Positions 1-8,702 of a stretch of DNA of 64,000 nt are shown here, one piece after another. Position 1 is the stretch's first letter; each line of letters opens with the position of its first letter. The translations under genes were made by a program, and so were the position numbers. Below the pieces are notes generated by a model that was not told the origin of the DNA, did no database searches, and worked only from the letters and a program-made list of their open reading frames with translations. Source of the DNA: Clusia tigrina (Eukaryota > Arthropoda > Insecta > Diptera > Clusiidae). The stretch lies in NCBI GenBank assembly GCA_920105625.2, contig OV050030.1:105431698-105495697 (forward strand), read 5' to 3'.

Positions 1-1771
1 TGGACAAAATCACGTGTTGACATAAAAGGTCATAACTCACGAACGCGTCGACCGATTTCGTGCAAACTTATCTACAAACCATCTACACGACCATACGAAC
101 AAACCACAAAAAGTTTCATTGAATTCGGTTTGACGGTTCATGAGTTATAAAGTCACAACGCACTTGCACCAATTTTTTATATATATAGATAGATTAGGTA
201 GGGGGAGTTTTTATCCCTTTTGTCAATTTTACCCCCTAAATGTGGAACAATCCAAACAATATATAGCCTATGTTATCCGAGGGGTTTTTCTGAAGACTCT
301 CTGAAAATTTCATCAAAATCGGTCCAGCCGTTTTCGAGTGCATGCATTGCTTACATGCATACATACATACATAGGGAGGGAAATTTTTTATCCCATTTGC
401 CAATTTCACCCCCTACATGTAAAAAATCCAAACAATGTGTAGCGTATGTTACTCGCGAGTTTATTCTGAAAATTGCCTGAAAATTTCATCAAAATCGGTT
501 CAGCCGTTTTCGAGTACATACGTTGCATACAAACATACATACATACATGCAAACTTTTATATGGACAAAATCACGTGTTGACATAAAAGGTCATAACTCA
601 CGAACGCGTCGACCGATTTCGTGCAAACTTATCTATAAACCATCTACACGACCATACGAACAAACCACAAAAAGTTTCATTGAATTCGGTTTGTCGGTTC
701 ATGAGTTATAAAGTCACAACGCACTTGCACCAATTTTTTATATATATAGATAGATTAGGTAGGGGGAGTTTTTATCCCTTTTGTCAATTTTACCCCCTAA
801 ATGTGGAACAATCCAAACAATGTATAGCCTACGTTATCCGAGGGGTTTTTCTGAAGACTCTCTGAAAATTTCATCAAAATCGGTCCAGCCGTTTTCGAGT
901 GCATGCATTGCTTACATGCATACATACATACATAGGGAGGGAAAGTTTTTATCCCATTTGCCAATTTCACACCCTACATGTAAAAAATCCAAACAATGTG
1001 TAGCGTATGTTACTCGCGAGTTTATTCTGAAAATTGCCTGAAAATTTCATCAAAATCGGTTCAGCCGTTCTCGAGTACATACGTTGCATACAAACATACA
1101 TACATACATGCAAACTTTTATATGGACAAAATCACGTGTTGACATAAAAGGTCATAACTCACGAACGCGTCGACCGATTTCGTGCAAACTTATCTATAAA
1201 CCATCTACACGACCATACGAACAAACCACAAAAAGTTTCATTGAATTCGGTTTGACGGTTCATGAGTTATAAAGTCACAACGCACTTGCACCAATTTTTT
1301 ATATATATAGATAGAAGATTAGGTAGGGGGAGTTTTTATCCCTTTTGTCAGTTTTACCCCTTAAATGTGGAACAATCCAAACATTGTATAGCCTATGTTA
1401 TCCGAGGGGTTTTTCTGAAGACTCTCTGAAAATTTCATCAAAATCGGTCCAGCCGTTTTCAAGTGCATGCATTGCTTACATGCATACATACATATATAGG
1501 GAGGGAAAGTTTTTATCCCATTTGCCAATTTCACCCCCTACATGTAAAAAATCCAAAAAATGTGTAGCGTATGTTACTCGCGAGTTTATTCTGAAAATTG
1601 CCTGAAAATTTCATCAAAATCGGTTCAGCCGTTTTCGAGTACATACGTTGCATACAAACATACATACATACATGCATACATACATACATACATACATTCA
1701 TTGAATTCGGTTTGACGGTTCATGAGTTATAAAGTCACAAAGCACTTGCACCAATTTTTTATATACATAGA
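1..1771 (-). repeat. Left block of the Helitron-like satellite (about 3.2 monomers)
   Basis: This block holds the end of one monomer (1-193), two full monomers (194-754, 561 bp; 755-1318, 564 bp) and a truncated one (1319-1771). Monomer limits are set at the minus-strand junction where CTAA is followed by TCTATATA. The strand given is the proposed Helitron-like orientation. Sequence and module order (A, B, C as read on the plus strand) match the main array on the far side of the Helitron block, so both blocks were probably one array. No gene is supported here. Confidence 0.95.
1319..1771 (-). repeat. Truncated satellite monomer with an expanded ATAC tract
   Basis: Modules A and B are complete, but most of module C is gone. 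After the usual run of ATAC units the sequence goes into a longer CATA tract (about 1655-1697) and resumes inside module C at tcattgaattcgg. The monomer then runs to its normal terminus, slightly diverged (tatacatag instead of tatatatag). Its last bases abut the 3' end of Helitron copy A. The ATAC tract is the likely breakpoint of the internal deletion. Confidence 0.85.
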
Positions 1772-1807
1772 CTAGCGGACCCGGCAAACTTCGTCCTGCC
1801 TCCGAAG
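1772..1807 (-). other. Helitron copy A 3' terminus (hairpin plus CTAG)
   Basis: On the minus strand the element ends with a potential stem GGCA/TGCC (plus 1783-1786 with 1797-1800, two G-T wobbles extending it), then seven bases, then CTAG at 1775-1772. An overlapping alternative stem CTTCG/CGAAG (1789-1793 with 1803-1807) is also possible. A short hairpin a few bases before CTRR is the rolling-circle termination signal of Helitrons. The end sequence GTTTGCCGGGTCCGCTAG is of a type I recall from insect Helitron ends. Copy B lacks this region. Confidence 0.75.
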
Positions 1808-2076
1808 GTTTTAAATCTAAAAGTTTATATTTCTTAGGATTGATGGTTTTGCATTAAAAAATTTAATTTTAGAAAACAATAATGTTCGAAAATTTTGTTT
1901 ATTTAAAAAATCGCAACAATATATGTGAAACAGTTTTGAAATATAACATGCCTAACAGTGCGAAAACTTGGAAGCACAACTTGATTGGGTATTTTGAAAA
2001 ATGTAAGTTAAAAAGGTGAAGATAGAGAAAAATTATCAAAGGTTGTAGAAACATGTTAACTTGTTGTTGACAAATT
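1808..2076 (-). other. Helitron 3' non-coding region
   Basis: This 270-bp AT-rich stretch lies between the stop of the Rep fragment and the 3' hairpin. An alternative frame stays open on the minus strand, but it has no Helitron motifs and I see no continuation of the Rep domain. Copy B retains only the part right of 1981. I see no other feature. Confidence 0.5.
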
Positions 2077-3494
2077 TTAAAATTGTTTTTGGTATATAAT
2101 GATGAAATGCAATCGTGCGCTCTCGATTTTAGCATACATGTCCACAATATATTGATGAAAAAGTTTATTGCATCGCAAAATGTAATTGTCCTCTTGATCA
2201 CGAATCATCAATCGATACGAATAAAAATTCATCGCACTAACTTTTTTCGTTGTTTGTTGGCCTGCAAATATTAAAAATTATTCTTTTAGTTATTTTAACG
2301 CAAAAATTACTCACAAAAGTAATCAAAAATCATTATTTTTTTACCAGTCATTGGATTTATCAATGGTATATTTATATGATAACCATCATCTCCTCTCCAG
2401 AACAAAATCGGGTATTGAAATGCGTCATAAAAACGATGGAGTTCAGAAATACGATTTAGTTGCTCATTCCTACGGTGCAAAACAATATCTCTTGGCCGAA
2501 ATTGTTCACCAACTATTACGATTGCCACTTCATCGATTGTTGGTGCGTTAAATCGCCTGGAATGTTGCCCGAGTGGTGTTCTGTCGGCACGTATTATGAT
2601 TTTATGATCATCGGTGGGCATCTGATCCAATGCAATCTTGAATAATTTAACCAATTCATTGTGCTGATGTAAAAATCTTTGCAGCTCTCTCAAGATTTCT
2701 CTTCTTGTATTTGAAGCAATTGTACAGCGCTGATTCAGTTCGCTGTTCTCATTACCAATGAAATATATTTGCAAAAACTGATGGTCAGCATCTGGGTATG
2801 GCAACAATGACCCAGCTCTATGGTATATCTGTCCTTGAATCTGTAATGTTTTTGAAATAGCTTTAGATGACGAATCCGAATTTTTGAAGACAGCAAATAC
2901 AGAGACAGCACATAAATCAAATTTGATATCATTTATTCCATGCGAAGTAATTACCTTAAACGTCGGCATAAATCCATCTCTTATAATATTTGTAGCTCCA
3001 AAAGATGTCATTTGGAAGCATGAATTGTACTTTTGAATATTTGTTAAGAAATGCTTTGACGCTGCTGAATTGCCATAAATTAATGAGTGTAAAGGATCTG
3101 GTGGAGGTTCTAACACAGGCAATTTAACTTTCCCACCAGCACAGCACATGCCAGGCGTTTCGTTCATAAATTTGAATGCTTTACAATGCACACATTGTTT
3201 ATTCATTTGTCCAATATAAGAATACATACTGTAATCAATTGTGCTATCATAATTATAAGCCGCCAATTCCATTTGTCGTATGATTTGAATTGAGGGACGC
3301 GTACGTCGATTTATCGACCTTTCACTGTCAACCGTGTTTGCACTATCAACCGATTGGTTTATACGTCTACGTCGTTCCCTCTGTGATGCATTTTGTTGAA
3401 TACGATCTTGTTCACTTTGTGATCTTCGATTGGTTGGAAAAACTCTCGAATGACGCGTACGTCTACCAATATTTGAGCTACTTGGACGTGGCAT
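2077..3494 (-). CDS. Helitron Rep/helicase protein, N-terminal fragment, two exons (copy A)
   Basis: This is the N-terminal part of a Helitron replication-initiator/helicase polyprotein. The frame opens at ATG 3494-3492 and reads 395 codons unspliced. Removing an 83-nt GT-AG intron (2344-2262) joins residue G384 to QQTTKKVSAMNFYSYRLMIR and on to LFHQYIVDMYAKIES, giving 444 residues with a stop at 2079-2077. Residues 1-70 are basic and Arg-rich. Cys101, Cys104, Cys117 and Cys118 with GKV next to them form the usual zinc-finger-like segment, followed by conserved stretches such as LPVLEPPPDPLHSLIYG and RRFNAPTIDEVAIVIVGE. The end is the start of the Helitron_like_N region. The HUH endonuclease motif, catalytic tyrosines and helicase are missing, so the product could not nick DNA. 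The Helitron identity is recognised from family motifs, not aligned. Whether it is expressed is unknown. Confidence 0.85.
2262..2344 (-). other. Predicted 83-nt intron in the Rep ORF (copy A)
   Basis: On the minus strand the donor is G|GTAAAA (2345|2344) and the acceptor is ATATTTGCAG|GC (2262|2261), phase 1. Splicing yields NPMTGQQTTKKVSAMN, with the same spacing as the family pattern NPxTGxxTxKKVSAMN that I recall, so this donor is preferred. A second donor, TTTT|GTGAGT at 2314, has a stronger consensus, gives a 53-nt intron in the same phase, and adds ten residues. Both are present in copy B. Without splicing the frame stops at 2309-2307, inside the intron. Confidence 0.75.
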
Positions 3495-3960
3495 TTCGAA
3501 TTTGTTCTATGTACGAAAAGAGTAATCATTTAAATTAATTTCAAGAGTTAAAAAAACTATATCCAAATGTATAATAAGTATGTGTTTGTGGTCATATATT
3601 CGCATTATTTGGTTGTTTTATGTATAAAAAAATTAAGAACTGAGTAAAAGGAACTATACAAAGTGACACTAACACGTATATAAATGGCCTGAAACCCGAT
3701 AGCAATTCAACCAGAAAATCCAAATGGAAAGCGTATATACACTACTGTCTGTTTGTATTTAAATGGTCAAACAAAAACAAATAAATTGTTTGATGATGTA
3801 TGGCTGAAAATATGAAAAACAAAAAAAAAATCAAATGCGACTCTTACCGATTACGTCTGTCCACAATTCGAGTTCGATGGAAAAGAACCTTAAAATGATC
3901 ACTCACTGGTAGGTGTCAATGTATATGCGTGTATGCTCTACAACGTGCATTTATCATGTA
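3495..3960 (-). promoter_or_regulatory. Helitron 5' leader upstream of the Rep ORF
   Basis: This AT-rich non-coding stretch lies between the element's 5' end and the start codon. A TATA-like run is present (plus 3677-3684), but nothing shows that it is used. A possible 44-nt GT-AG intron lies at 3847-3804 on the minus strand (donor TCG|GTAAGA, pyrimidine-rich tract ending TTTTCAG), which could be a 5' UTR intron. The same sequence occurs in copy B, shifted by 2807. No other feature is seen. Confidence 0.35.
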
Positions 3961-3995
3961 TTTCACTTGCACCAATTTTTTATATATATAGAAGA
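3961..3995 (-). other. Helitron copy A 5' terminus, shared with the satellite
   Basis: The minus strand reads (A)TCTTCTATATATATAAAA and continues through ATTGGTGCAAGTG before turning into unique element sequence. The same roughly 30 bases, including the extra TCT found in the 560-bp monomer class, form one end of every satellite monomer. A TC start after A fits the Helitron 5' rule. Confidence 0.75.
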
Positions 3996-4603
3996 TATAG
4001 ATTTCGCCGAAAAGTTTCAATTGAATTTTCTCATTAAGATTGTTGACTTTATCATTTTTTTGTGCCTAAATTGCAAGTTCGCACAGCCATTCAGGATTTT
4101 TGTAGTTTGGGAATAACTTGTCGTCAACGGCTTGAATACTAATTACCGTTTGACTGAAGTTCGGTGGGAACGAAATCTCATTCCCAATTGTTTCTTGCAA
4201 ATCTATCGATCTCAAAAAATTCGGAAAATTCGGAAAATTCGAAAATTAAAAAAACTTAATCTCACTTTTTGTTCTCATTTTTTTTATATGTGCGTGGTGT
4301 TGCACGCGCACATTTAGTTTCATATTGGTGTTGTAAGCACTGACTGATACTCCAATAACTCAACAGATGGAGCTGTAGACGCTTATTTATTTTGACAGCT
4401 GCGTATATTGTGTGTTCTTTCTGATTTTTTTATTCGAACAGTGCGGACACGGTCAATTGACTTTCTGACATTTTTCCAAATTTTAATTGATTTCTCGAGT
4501 TGTTCGGGCCATTGTGCATTCGTCCCAAATGATAATTTTGCACGTTTTAAGGATTGTGCCCATTTTCAATAAAATCGCTTAATTAATTCAGAAAATATAG
4601 AAT
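3996..4603 (-). pseudogene. Decayed Helitron helicase domain (copy A)
   Basis: This is a relic of the C-terminal Pif1-like helicase of an older Helitron on the same strand. Motifs occur in the expected order. A Walker B segment KTCKIIIWDECTMA lies at about 4548-4507. A degraded NxRVQ motif (LNVRVQHH) lies at about 4317-4294. FPPNFSQ, then LFPNYKNPEWL, then AQKNDKVNNLNEKIQ and GEIY run leftward to 3997. Stops and frame changes separate them: a TAA soon after the Walker B segment and TAG at 4068-4066 where the family has a leucine before A-x-K-N. Walker A is absent. Helitron copy A sits directly after the GEIY segment, so the younger element probably interrupted this one. The relic also has no recognisable terminus of its own on that side. 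Confidence 0.75.
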
Positions 4604-4775
4604 AAGGTAGCTTCTACCACTTTTGCCCTATTTAACGTCAAAAATTTTGATATTTTTAAGAAATGTGTATCCTATGTCATCGGTTAGATAATTCTGAAGA
4701 CGTTGTAAAAACTTAATCAAAATCCCGCCTTTTTCCAATCCATACGTTGCAAACATACATACATTTTTATATAGA
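4604..4775 (-). repeat. Miniature Helitron-like repeat, divergent relative of satellite modules A and B (copy A)
   Basis: Read on the plus strand, this is a strongly diverged copy of the satellite's A/B module. It keeps the equivalents of the gtatcctatgtcatc and ttctgaagac segments, then aacttaatcaaaatc, then catacgttgcaaacatacatacat, in the same order. On the minus strand it starts TTCTATATAAAAATG and ends with a perfect small hairpin GGTAG-AAG-CTACC (plus 4606-4618) followed by TTA. In the satellite the equivalent end is CTACCTAA. It lies inside the helicase relic just upstream of the Walker B segment. It suggests that the satellite's module came from a dispersed repeat. Confidence 0.65.
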
Positions 4776-4800
4776 ATTAGGTAGGGGGAGTTTTTATCCC
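4776..4800 (-). repeat. Satellite fragment at the duplication joint
   Basis: Only the first bases of a monomer (ttaggtagggggagttttta and the following tccc) remain between the two 2.8-kb copies. The satellite breaks into Helitron sequence at a CTT shared by the satellite (ccCTTttg) and copy A (aaCTTgat, 1980-1982). This three-base microhomology marks the breakpoint that created the tandem duplication. Confidence 0.8.
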
Positions 4801-6301
4801 TTGATTGGGTATTTTGAAAAATGTAAGTTAAAAAGGTGAAGATAGAGAAAAATTATCAAAGGTTGTAGAAACATGTTAACTTGTTGTTGACAAATTTTAA
4901 AATTGTTTTTGGTATATAATGATGAAATGCAATCGTTCGCTCCCGATTTTAGCATACATGTCCACAAAAGTTTATTGCATCGCAAAATGTAATTGTCCTC
5001 TTGATCACGAATCATCAATCGATACGAATAAAAATTCATCGCACTAACTTTTTTCGTTGTTTGTTGGCCTGCAAATATTAAAAATTATTCTTTTAGTTAT
5101 TTTAACGCAAAAATTACTCACAAAAGTAATCAAAAATCATTATTTTTTTACCAGTCATTGGATTTATCAATGGTATATTTATATGATAACCATCATCTCC
5201 TCTCCAGAACAAAATCGGGTATTGCAATGCGTCATAACAACGATGGAGTTCAGAAATACGATTTAGTTGCTCATTCCTACGGTGCAAAACAATATCTCTT
5301 GGCCGAAATTGTTCACCAACTATTACGATTGCCACTTCATCGATTGTTGGTGCGTTAAATCGCCTGGAATGTTGCCCGAGTGGTGTTCTGTCGGCACGTA
5401 TTATGATTTTATGATCATCGGTGGGCATCTGATCCAGTGCAATCTTGAATAATTTAACCAATTCATTGTGCTGATGTAAAAATCTTTGCAGCTCTCTCAA
5501 GATTTCTCTTCTTGTATTTGAAGCAATTGTACAGCGCTGATTCAGTTCGCTGTTCTCATTACCAATGAAATGTATTTGCAAAAACTGATGGTCAGCATCT
5601 GGGAATGGCAACAATGACCCAGCTCTATGGTATATCTGTCCTTGAATCTGTAATGTTTTTGAAATAGATTTAGATGACGAATCCGAATTTTTGAAGACAG
5701 CAAATACAGAGACAGCACATAAATCAAATTTGATATCATTTATTCCATGCGAAGTAATTACCTTAAACGTCGGCATAAATCCATCTCTTATAATATTTGT
5801 AGCTCCAAAAGATGTCATTTGGAAGCATGAATTGTACTTTTGAATATTTGTTAAGAAATGCTTTGACGCTGCTGAATTGCCATAAATTAATGAGTGTAAA
5901 GGATCTGGTGGAGGTTCTAACACAGGCAATTTAACTTTCCCACCAGCACAGCACATGCCAGGCGTTTCGTTCATAAATTTGAATGCTTTACAATGCACAC
6001 ATTGTTTATTCATTTGTCCAATATAAGAATACATACTGTAATCAATTGTGCTATCATAATTATAAGCCGCCAATTCCATTTGTCGTATGATTTGAATTGA
6101 GGGACGCGTACGTCGATTTATCGACCTTTCACTGTCAACCGTGTTTGCACTATCAACCGATTGGTTTATACGTCTACGTCGTTCCCTCTGTGATGCATTT
6201 TGTTGAATACGATCTTGTTCACTTTGTGATCTTCGATTGGTTGAAACAACTCTCGAATGACGCGTACGTCTACCAATATTTGAGCGACTTGGACGTGGCA
6301 T
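4794..6301 (-). CDS. Helitron Rep/helicase protein, N-terminal fragment, frameshifted in exon 2 (copy B)
   Basis: This is the duplicate of the copy A Rep fragment. Exon 1 opens at 6301 and matches copy A except for about eight residue changes, for example F19V and P20S. Near the end of exon 1 it reads YDALQYP where copy A has YDAFQYP, and the copy B form fits the family better. The same 83-nt intron is present (5151-5069). In exon 2 a 13-bp deletion after residues ILRCNKL shifts the frame, so LFHQYIVDMYAKIES is replaced by an unrelated tail. The tail runs into satellite sequence and stops at 4796-4794. The predicted spliced product is 474 residues, of which about the first 417 are genuine. 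It lacks the nuclease and helicase domains. It is probably non-functional, though exon 1 remains fully open. Confidence 0.75.
5069..5151 (-). other. Predicted 83-nt intron in the Rep ORF (copy B)
   Basis: Identical in position to the copy A intron, shifted by 2807: donor G|GTAAAA at 5152|5151, acceptor TTTGCAG at 5069. The alternative donor GTGAGT lies at 5121. Both splice sites survive in the duplicate. Confidence 0.7.
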
Positions 6302-6767
6302 TTCGAATTTGTTCTATGTATGAAAAGAGTAATCATTTAAATTAATTTCAAGAGTTAAAAAAACTATATCCAAATGTATAATAAGTATGTGTTTGTGGTC
6401 ATATATTCGCATTATTTGGTTGTTTTATGTATAAAAAAATTAAGAACTGAGTAAAAGGAACTATACAAAGTAACACTAACACGTATATAAATGGCCTGAA
6501 ACCCGATAGCAATTCAACCAGAAAATCCAAATGGAAAGCGTATATACACTACTGTCTGTTTGTATTTAAATGGTCAAACAAAAACAAATAAATTGTTTGA
6601 TGATGTATGGCTGAAAATATGAAAAACAAAAAAAAAATCAAATGCGACTCTTACCGATTACGTCTGTCCACAATTCGAGTTCGATGGAAAAGAACCTTAA
6701 AATGATCACTCACTGGTAGGTGTCAATGTATATGCGTGTATGCTCTACAACGTGCATTTATCATGTA
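6302..6767 (-). promoter_or_regulatory. Helitron 5' leader upstream of the Rep ORF (copy B)
   Basis: Duplicate of the copy A leader, including the TATA-like run and the possible 44-nt 5' UTR intron (about 6654-6611). It differs by scattered substitutions such as taacact for tgacact. No other feature is seen. Confidence 0.3.
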
Positions 6768-6802
6768 TTTCACTTGCACCAATTTTTTATATATATAGAA
6801 GA

Positions 6803-7410
6803 TATAGATTTCGCCGAAAAGTTTCAATTGAATTTTCTCATTAAGATTGTTGACTTTATCATTTTTTTGTGCCTAAATTGCAAGTTCGCACAGCCATTCA
6901 GGATTTTTGTAGTTTGGGAATACCTTGTCGTCAACGGCTTGAATACTAATTACCGTTTGACTGAAGTTCGGTGGGAACGAAATCTCATTCCCAATTGTTT
7001 CTTGCAAATCTATCGATCTCAAAAAATTCGGAAAATTCGGAAAATTCGAAAATTAAAAAAACTTAATCTCACTTTTTGTTCTCATTTTTTTTATATGTGC
7101 GTGGTGTTGCACGCGCACATTTAGTTTCATATTGGTGTTGTAAGCACTGACTGATACTCCAATAACTCAACAGATGGAGCTGTAGACGCTTATTTATTTT
7201 GACAGCTGCGTATATTGTGTGTTCTTTCTGATTTTTTTATTCGAACAGTGCGGACACGGTCAATTGACTTTCTGACATTTTTACAAATTTTAATTGATTT
7301 CTCGAGTTGTTCGGGCCATTGTGCATTCGTCCCAAATGATAATTTTGCACGTTTTAAGGATTGTGCCCATTTTCAATAAAATCGCTTAATTGATTCAGAA
7401 AATATAGAAT
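6803..7410 (-). pseudogene. Decayed Helitron helicase domain (copy B)
   Basis: Duplicate of the copy A relic, with the Walker B segment WDECTMA at 7334-7314 and the same premature stops. One difference is informative: copy B encodes KVFPNYKN where copy A has KLFPNYKN, and VFPN is the form I recall for the family. Copy B therefore keeps the ancestral base and copy A changed after the duplication. No intact reading frame spans the domain. Confidence 0.75.
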
Positions 7411-7582
7411 AAGGTAGCTTCTACCACTTTTGCCCTATTTAACGTCAAAAATTTTGATATTTTTAAGAAATGTGTATCCTATGTCATCGGTTAGATAATT
7501 CTGAAGACGTTGTAAAAACTTAATCAAAATCCCGCCTTTTTCCAATCCATACGTTGCAAACATACATACATTTTTATATAGA
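7411..7582 (-). repeat. Miniature Helitron-like repeat (copy B)
   Basis: Duplicate of the 4604-4775 repeat, with the same terminal GGTAG/CTACC hairpin and catacatacat end. It is followed directly by the main satellite array at ttagg. Confidence 0.65.
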
Positions 7583-8702
7583 ATTAGGTAGGGGGAGTTT
7601 TTATCATTTTTGTCAATTTTACCCCCTAAATGTGGAACAATCCAAGCAATGTATAGCCTATGTTATCCGAGGGGTTTTTCTGAAGACTCTCTGAAAATTT
7701 CATCAAAATCGGTCCAGCCGTTTTCGAGTGCATGCATTGCTTACATGCATACATACATACATAGGGAGGGAAAGTTTTTATCCCATTTGCCAATCTCACA
7801 CCCTACATGTAAAAAATCCAAACAATGTGTAGCGTATGTTACTCGCGAGTTTATTCTGAAAATTGCCTGAAAATTTCATCAAAATCGGTTCAGCCGTTTT
7901 CGAGTACATACGTTGCATACAAACATACATACATACATGCAAACTTTTATATGGACAAAATCACGTGTTGACATAAAAGGTCATAACTCACGAACGCGTC
8001 GACCGATTTCGTGCAAACTTATCTATAAACCATCTACACGACCATACGAACAAACCACAAAAAGTTTCATTGAATTCGGTTTGACGGTTCATGAGTTATA
8101 AAGTCACAACGCATTTGCACCAATTTTTTATATATATAGATTAGGTAGGGGGAGTTTTTATCCCTTTTGTCAATTTTACCCCCTAAATGTGGAACAATCC
8201 AAACAATGTATAGCCTATGTTATCCGAGGGGTTTTTCTGAAGACTCTCTGAAAATTTCATCAAAATCGGTCCAGCCGTTTTCGAGTGCATGCATTGCTTA
8301 CATGCATACATACATACATAGGGAGGGAAAGTTTTTATCCCATTTGCCAATTTCACACCCTACATGTAAAAAAATCCAAACAATGTGTAGCGTATGTTAC
8401 TCGCGAGTTTATTCTGAAAATTGCCTGAAAATTTCATCAAAATCGGTTCAGCCGTTTTCGAGTACATATGTTGCATACAAACATACATACATACATGCAA
8501 ACTTTTATATGGACAAAATCACGTGTTGACATAAAAGGTCATAACTCACGAACGCGTCGACCGATTTCGTGCAAACTTATCTATAAACCATCTACACGAC
8601 CATGCGAACAAACCACAAAAAGTTTCATTGAATTCGGTTTGACGGTTCATGAGTTATAAAGTCACAACGCACTTGCACCAATTTTTTATATATATAGATA
8701 GA

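Larger units (their letters stand above)
1772..3995 (-). mobile_element. Helitron copy A, about 2.2 kb, both termini present
   Basis: Read on the minus strand, the element begins TCTTCTATATATATAAAA at 3995, preceded by A (3996). It ends CTAG at 1775-1772, followed by T (1771). Insertion between A and T, a 5' TC, a 3' CTRR and a small hairpin just before the 3' end are the defining Helitron signs. The interior carries a Rep-like ORF with an intron (3494-2077). No HUH endonuclease motif or helicase domain lies inside the element, so it would be non-autonomous and depend on proteins from another copy. No target-site duplication is expected for this class. The boundaries are inferred from terminal motifs and from the change to satellite on one side and helicase relic on the other. 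Confidence 0.8.
4801..6802 (-). mobile_element. Helitron copy B, 3' end missing
   Basis: This is a second copy of the same element, produced by the segmental duplication and not by a new insertion, because it shares the helicase-relic flank with copy A. The 5' end (minus strand TC at 6802) and the leader are intact. The 3' hairpin and CTAG are missing because the duplication breakpoint lies at 4800. Without a 3' end it cannot transpose in the normal way. Confidence 0.85.
1981..7604. repeat. Tandem direct duplication of a 2.8-kb Helitron/relic block
   Basis: Unit 1 is about 1981-4797 and unit 2 about 4801-7604. The offset is 2820 at the left end and 2807 after a 13-bp deletion in unit 2. Both contain the Rep fragment, the leader, the helicase relic and the miniature repeat in the same order, with only scattered substitutions. 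The left part of the Helitron (1772-1980), including its 3' end, is not in unit 2. A single unequal exchange or template switch at the CTT microhomology explains the layout. Confidence 0.92.

Noticed and set aside
304..400. The core motif plus ATAC tract as the 3' end of an RTE-type non-LTR retrotransposon
   Set aside because: Similar words do occur near ends of other insect repeats, but here there is no poly-A or simple-repeat 3' end with variable 5' truncation, and no reverse transcriptase. The fixed TC and CTAA ends favour a Helitron origin. Not fully excluded.
1899..2201. 100-codon minus-strand frame after the Rep stop as a continuation of Rep
   Set aside because: After the KIES segment in the other frame, its residues show none of the expected Helitron_like_N motifs. 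It is AT-rich 3' sequence that happens to be open.
2083..3538. Plus-strand open frames across the Helitron block
   Set aside because: They are antisense to the Rep ORF, whose residues match Helitron motifs. The plus-strand translations show nothing recognisable.
4287..4314. Hairpin tgtgcgtg...cacgcgcaca as a Helitron 3' terminator
   Set aside because: No CTRR follows at the right distance, and the sequence encodes the degraded NxRVQ helicase motif on the minus strand, which explains it better.
8167..8529. A longer 120-codon frame at 8.2 kb as a distinct gene
   Set aside because: It arises from one extra A in an A-run of module B that joins two of the repeat's frames.
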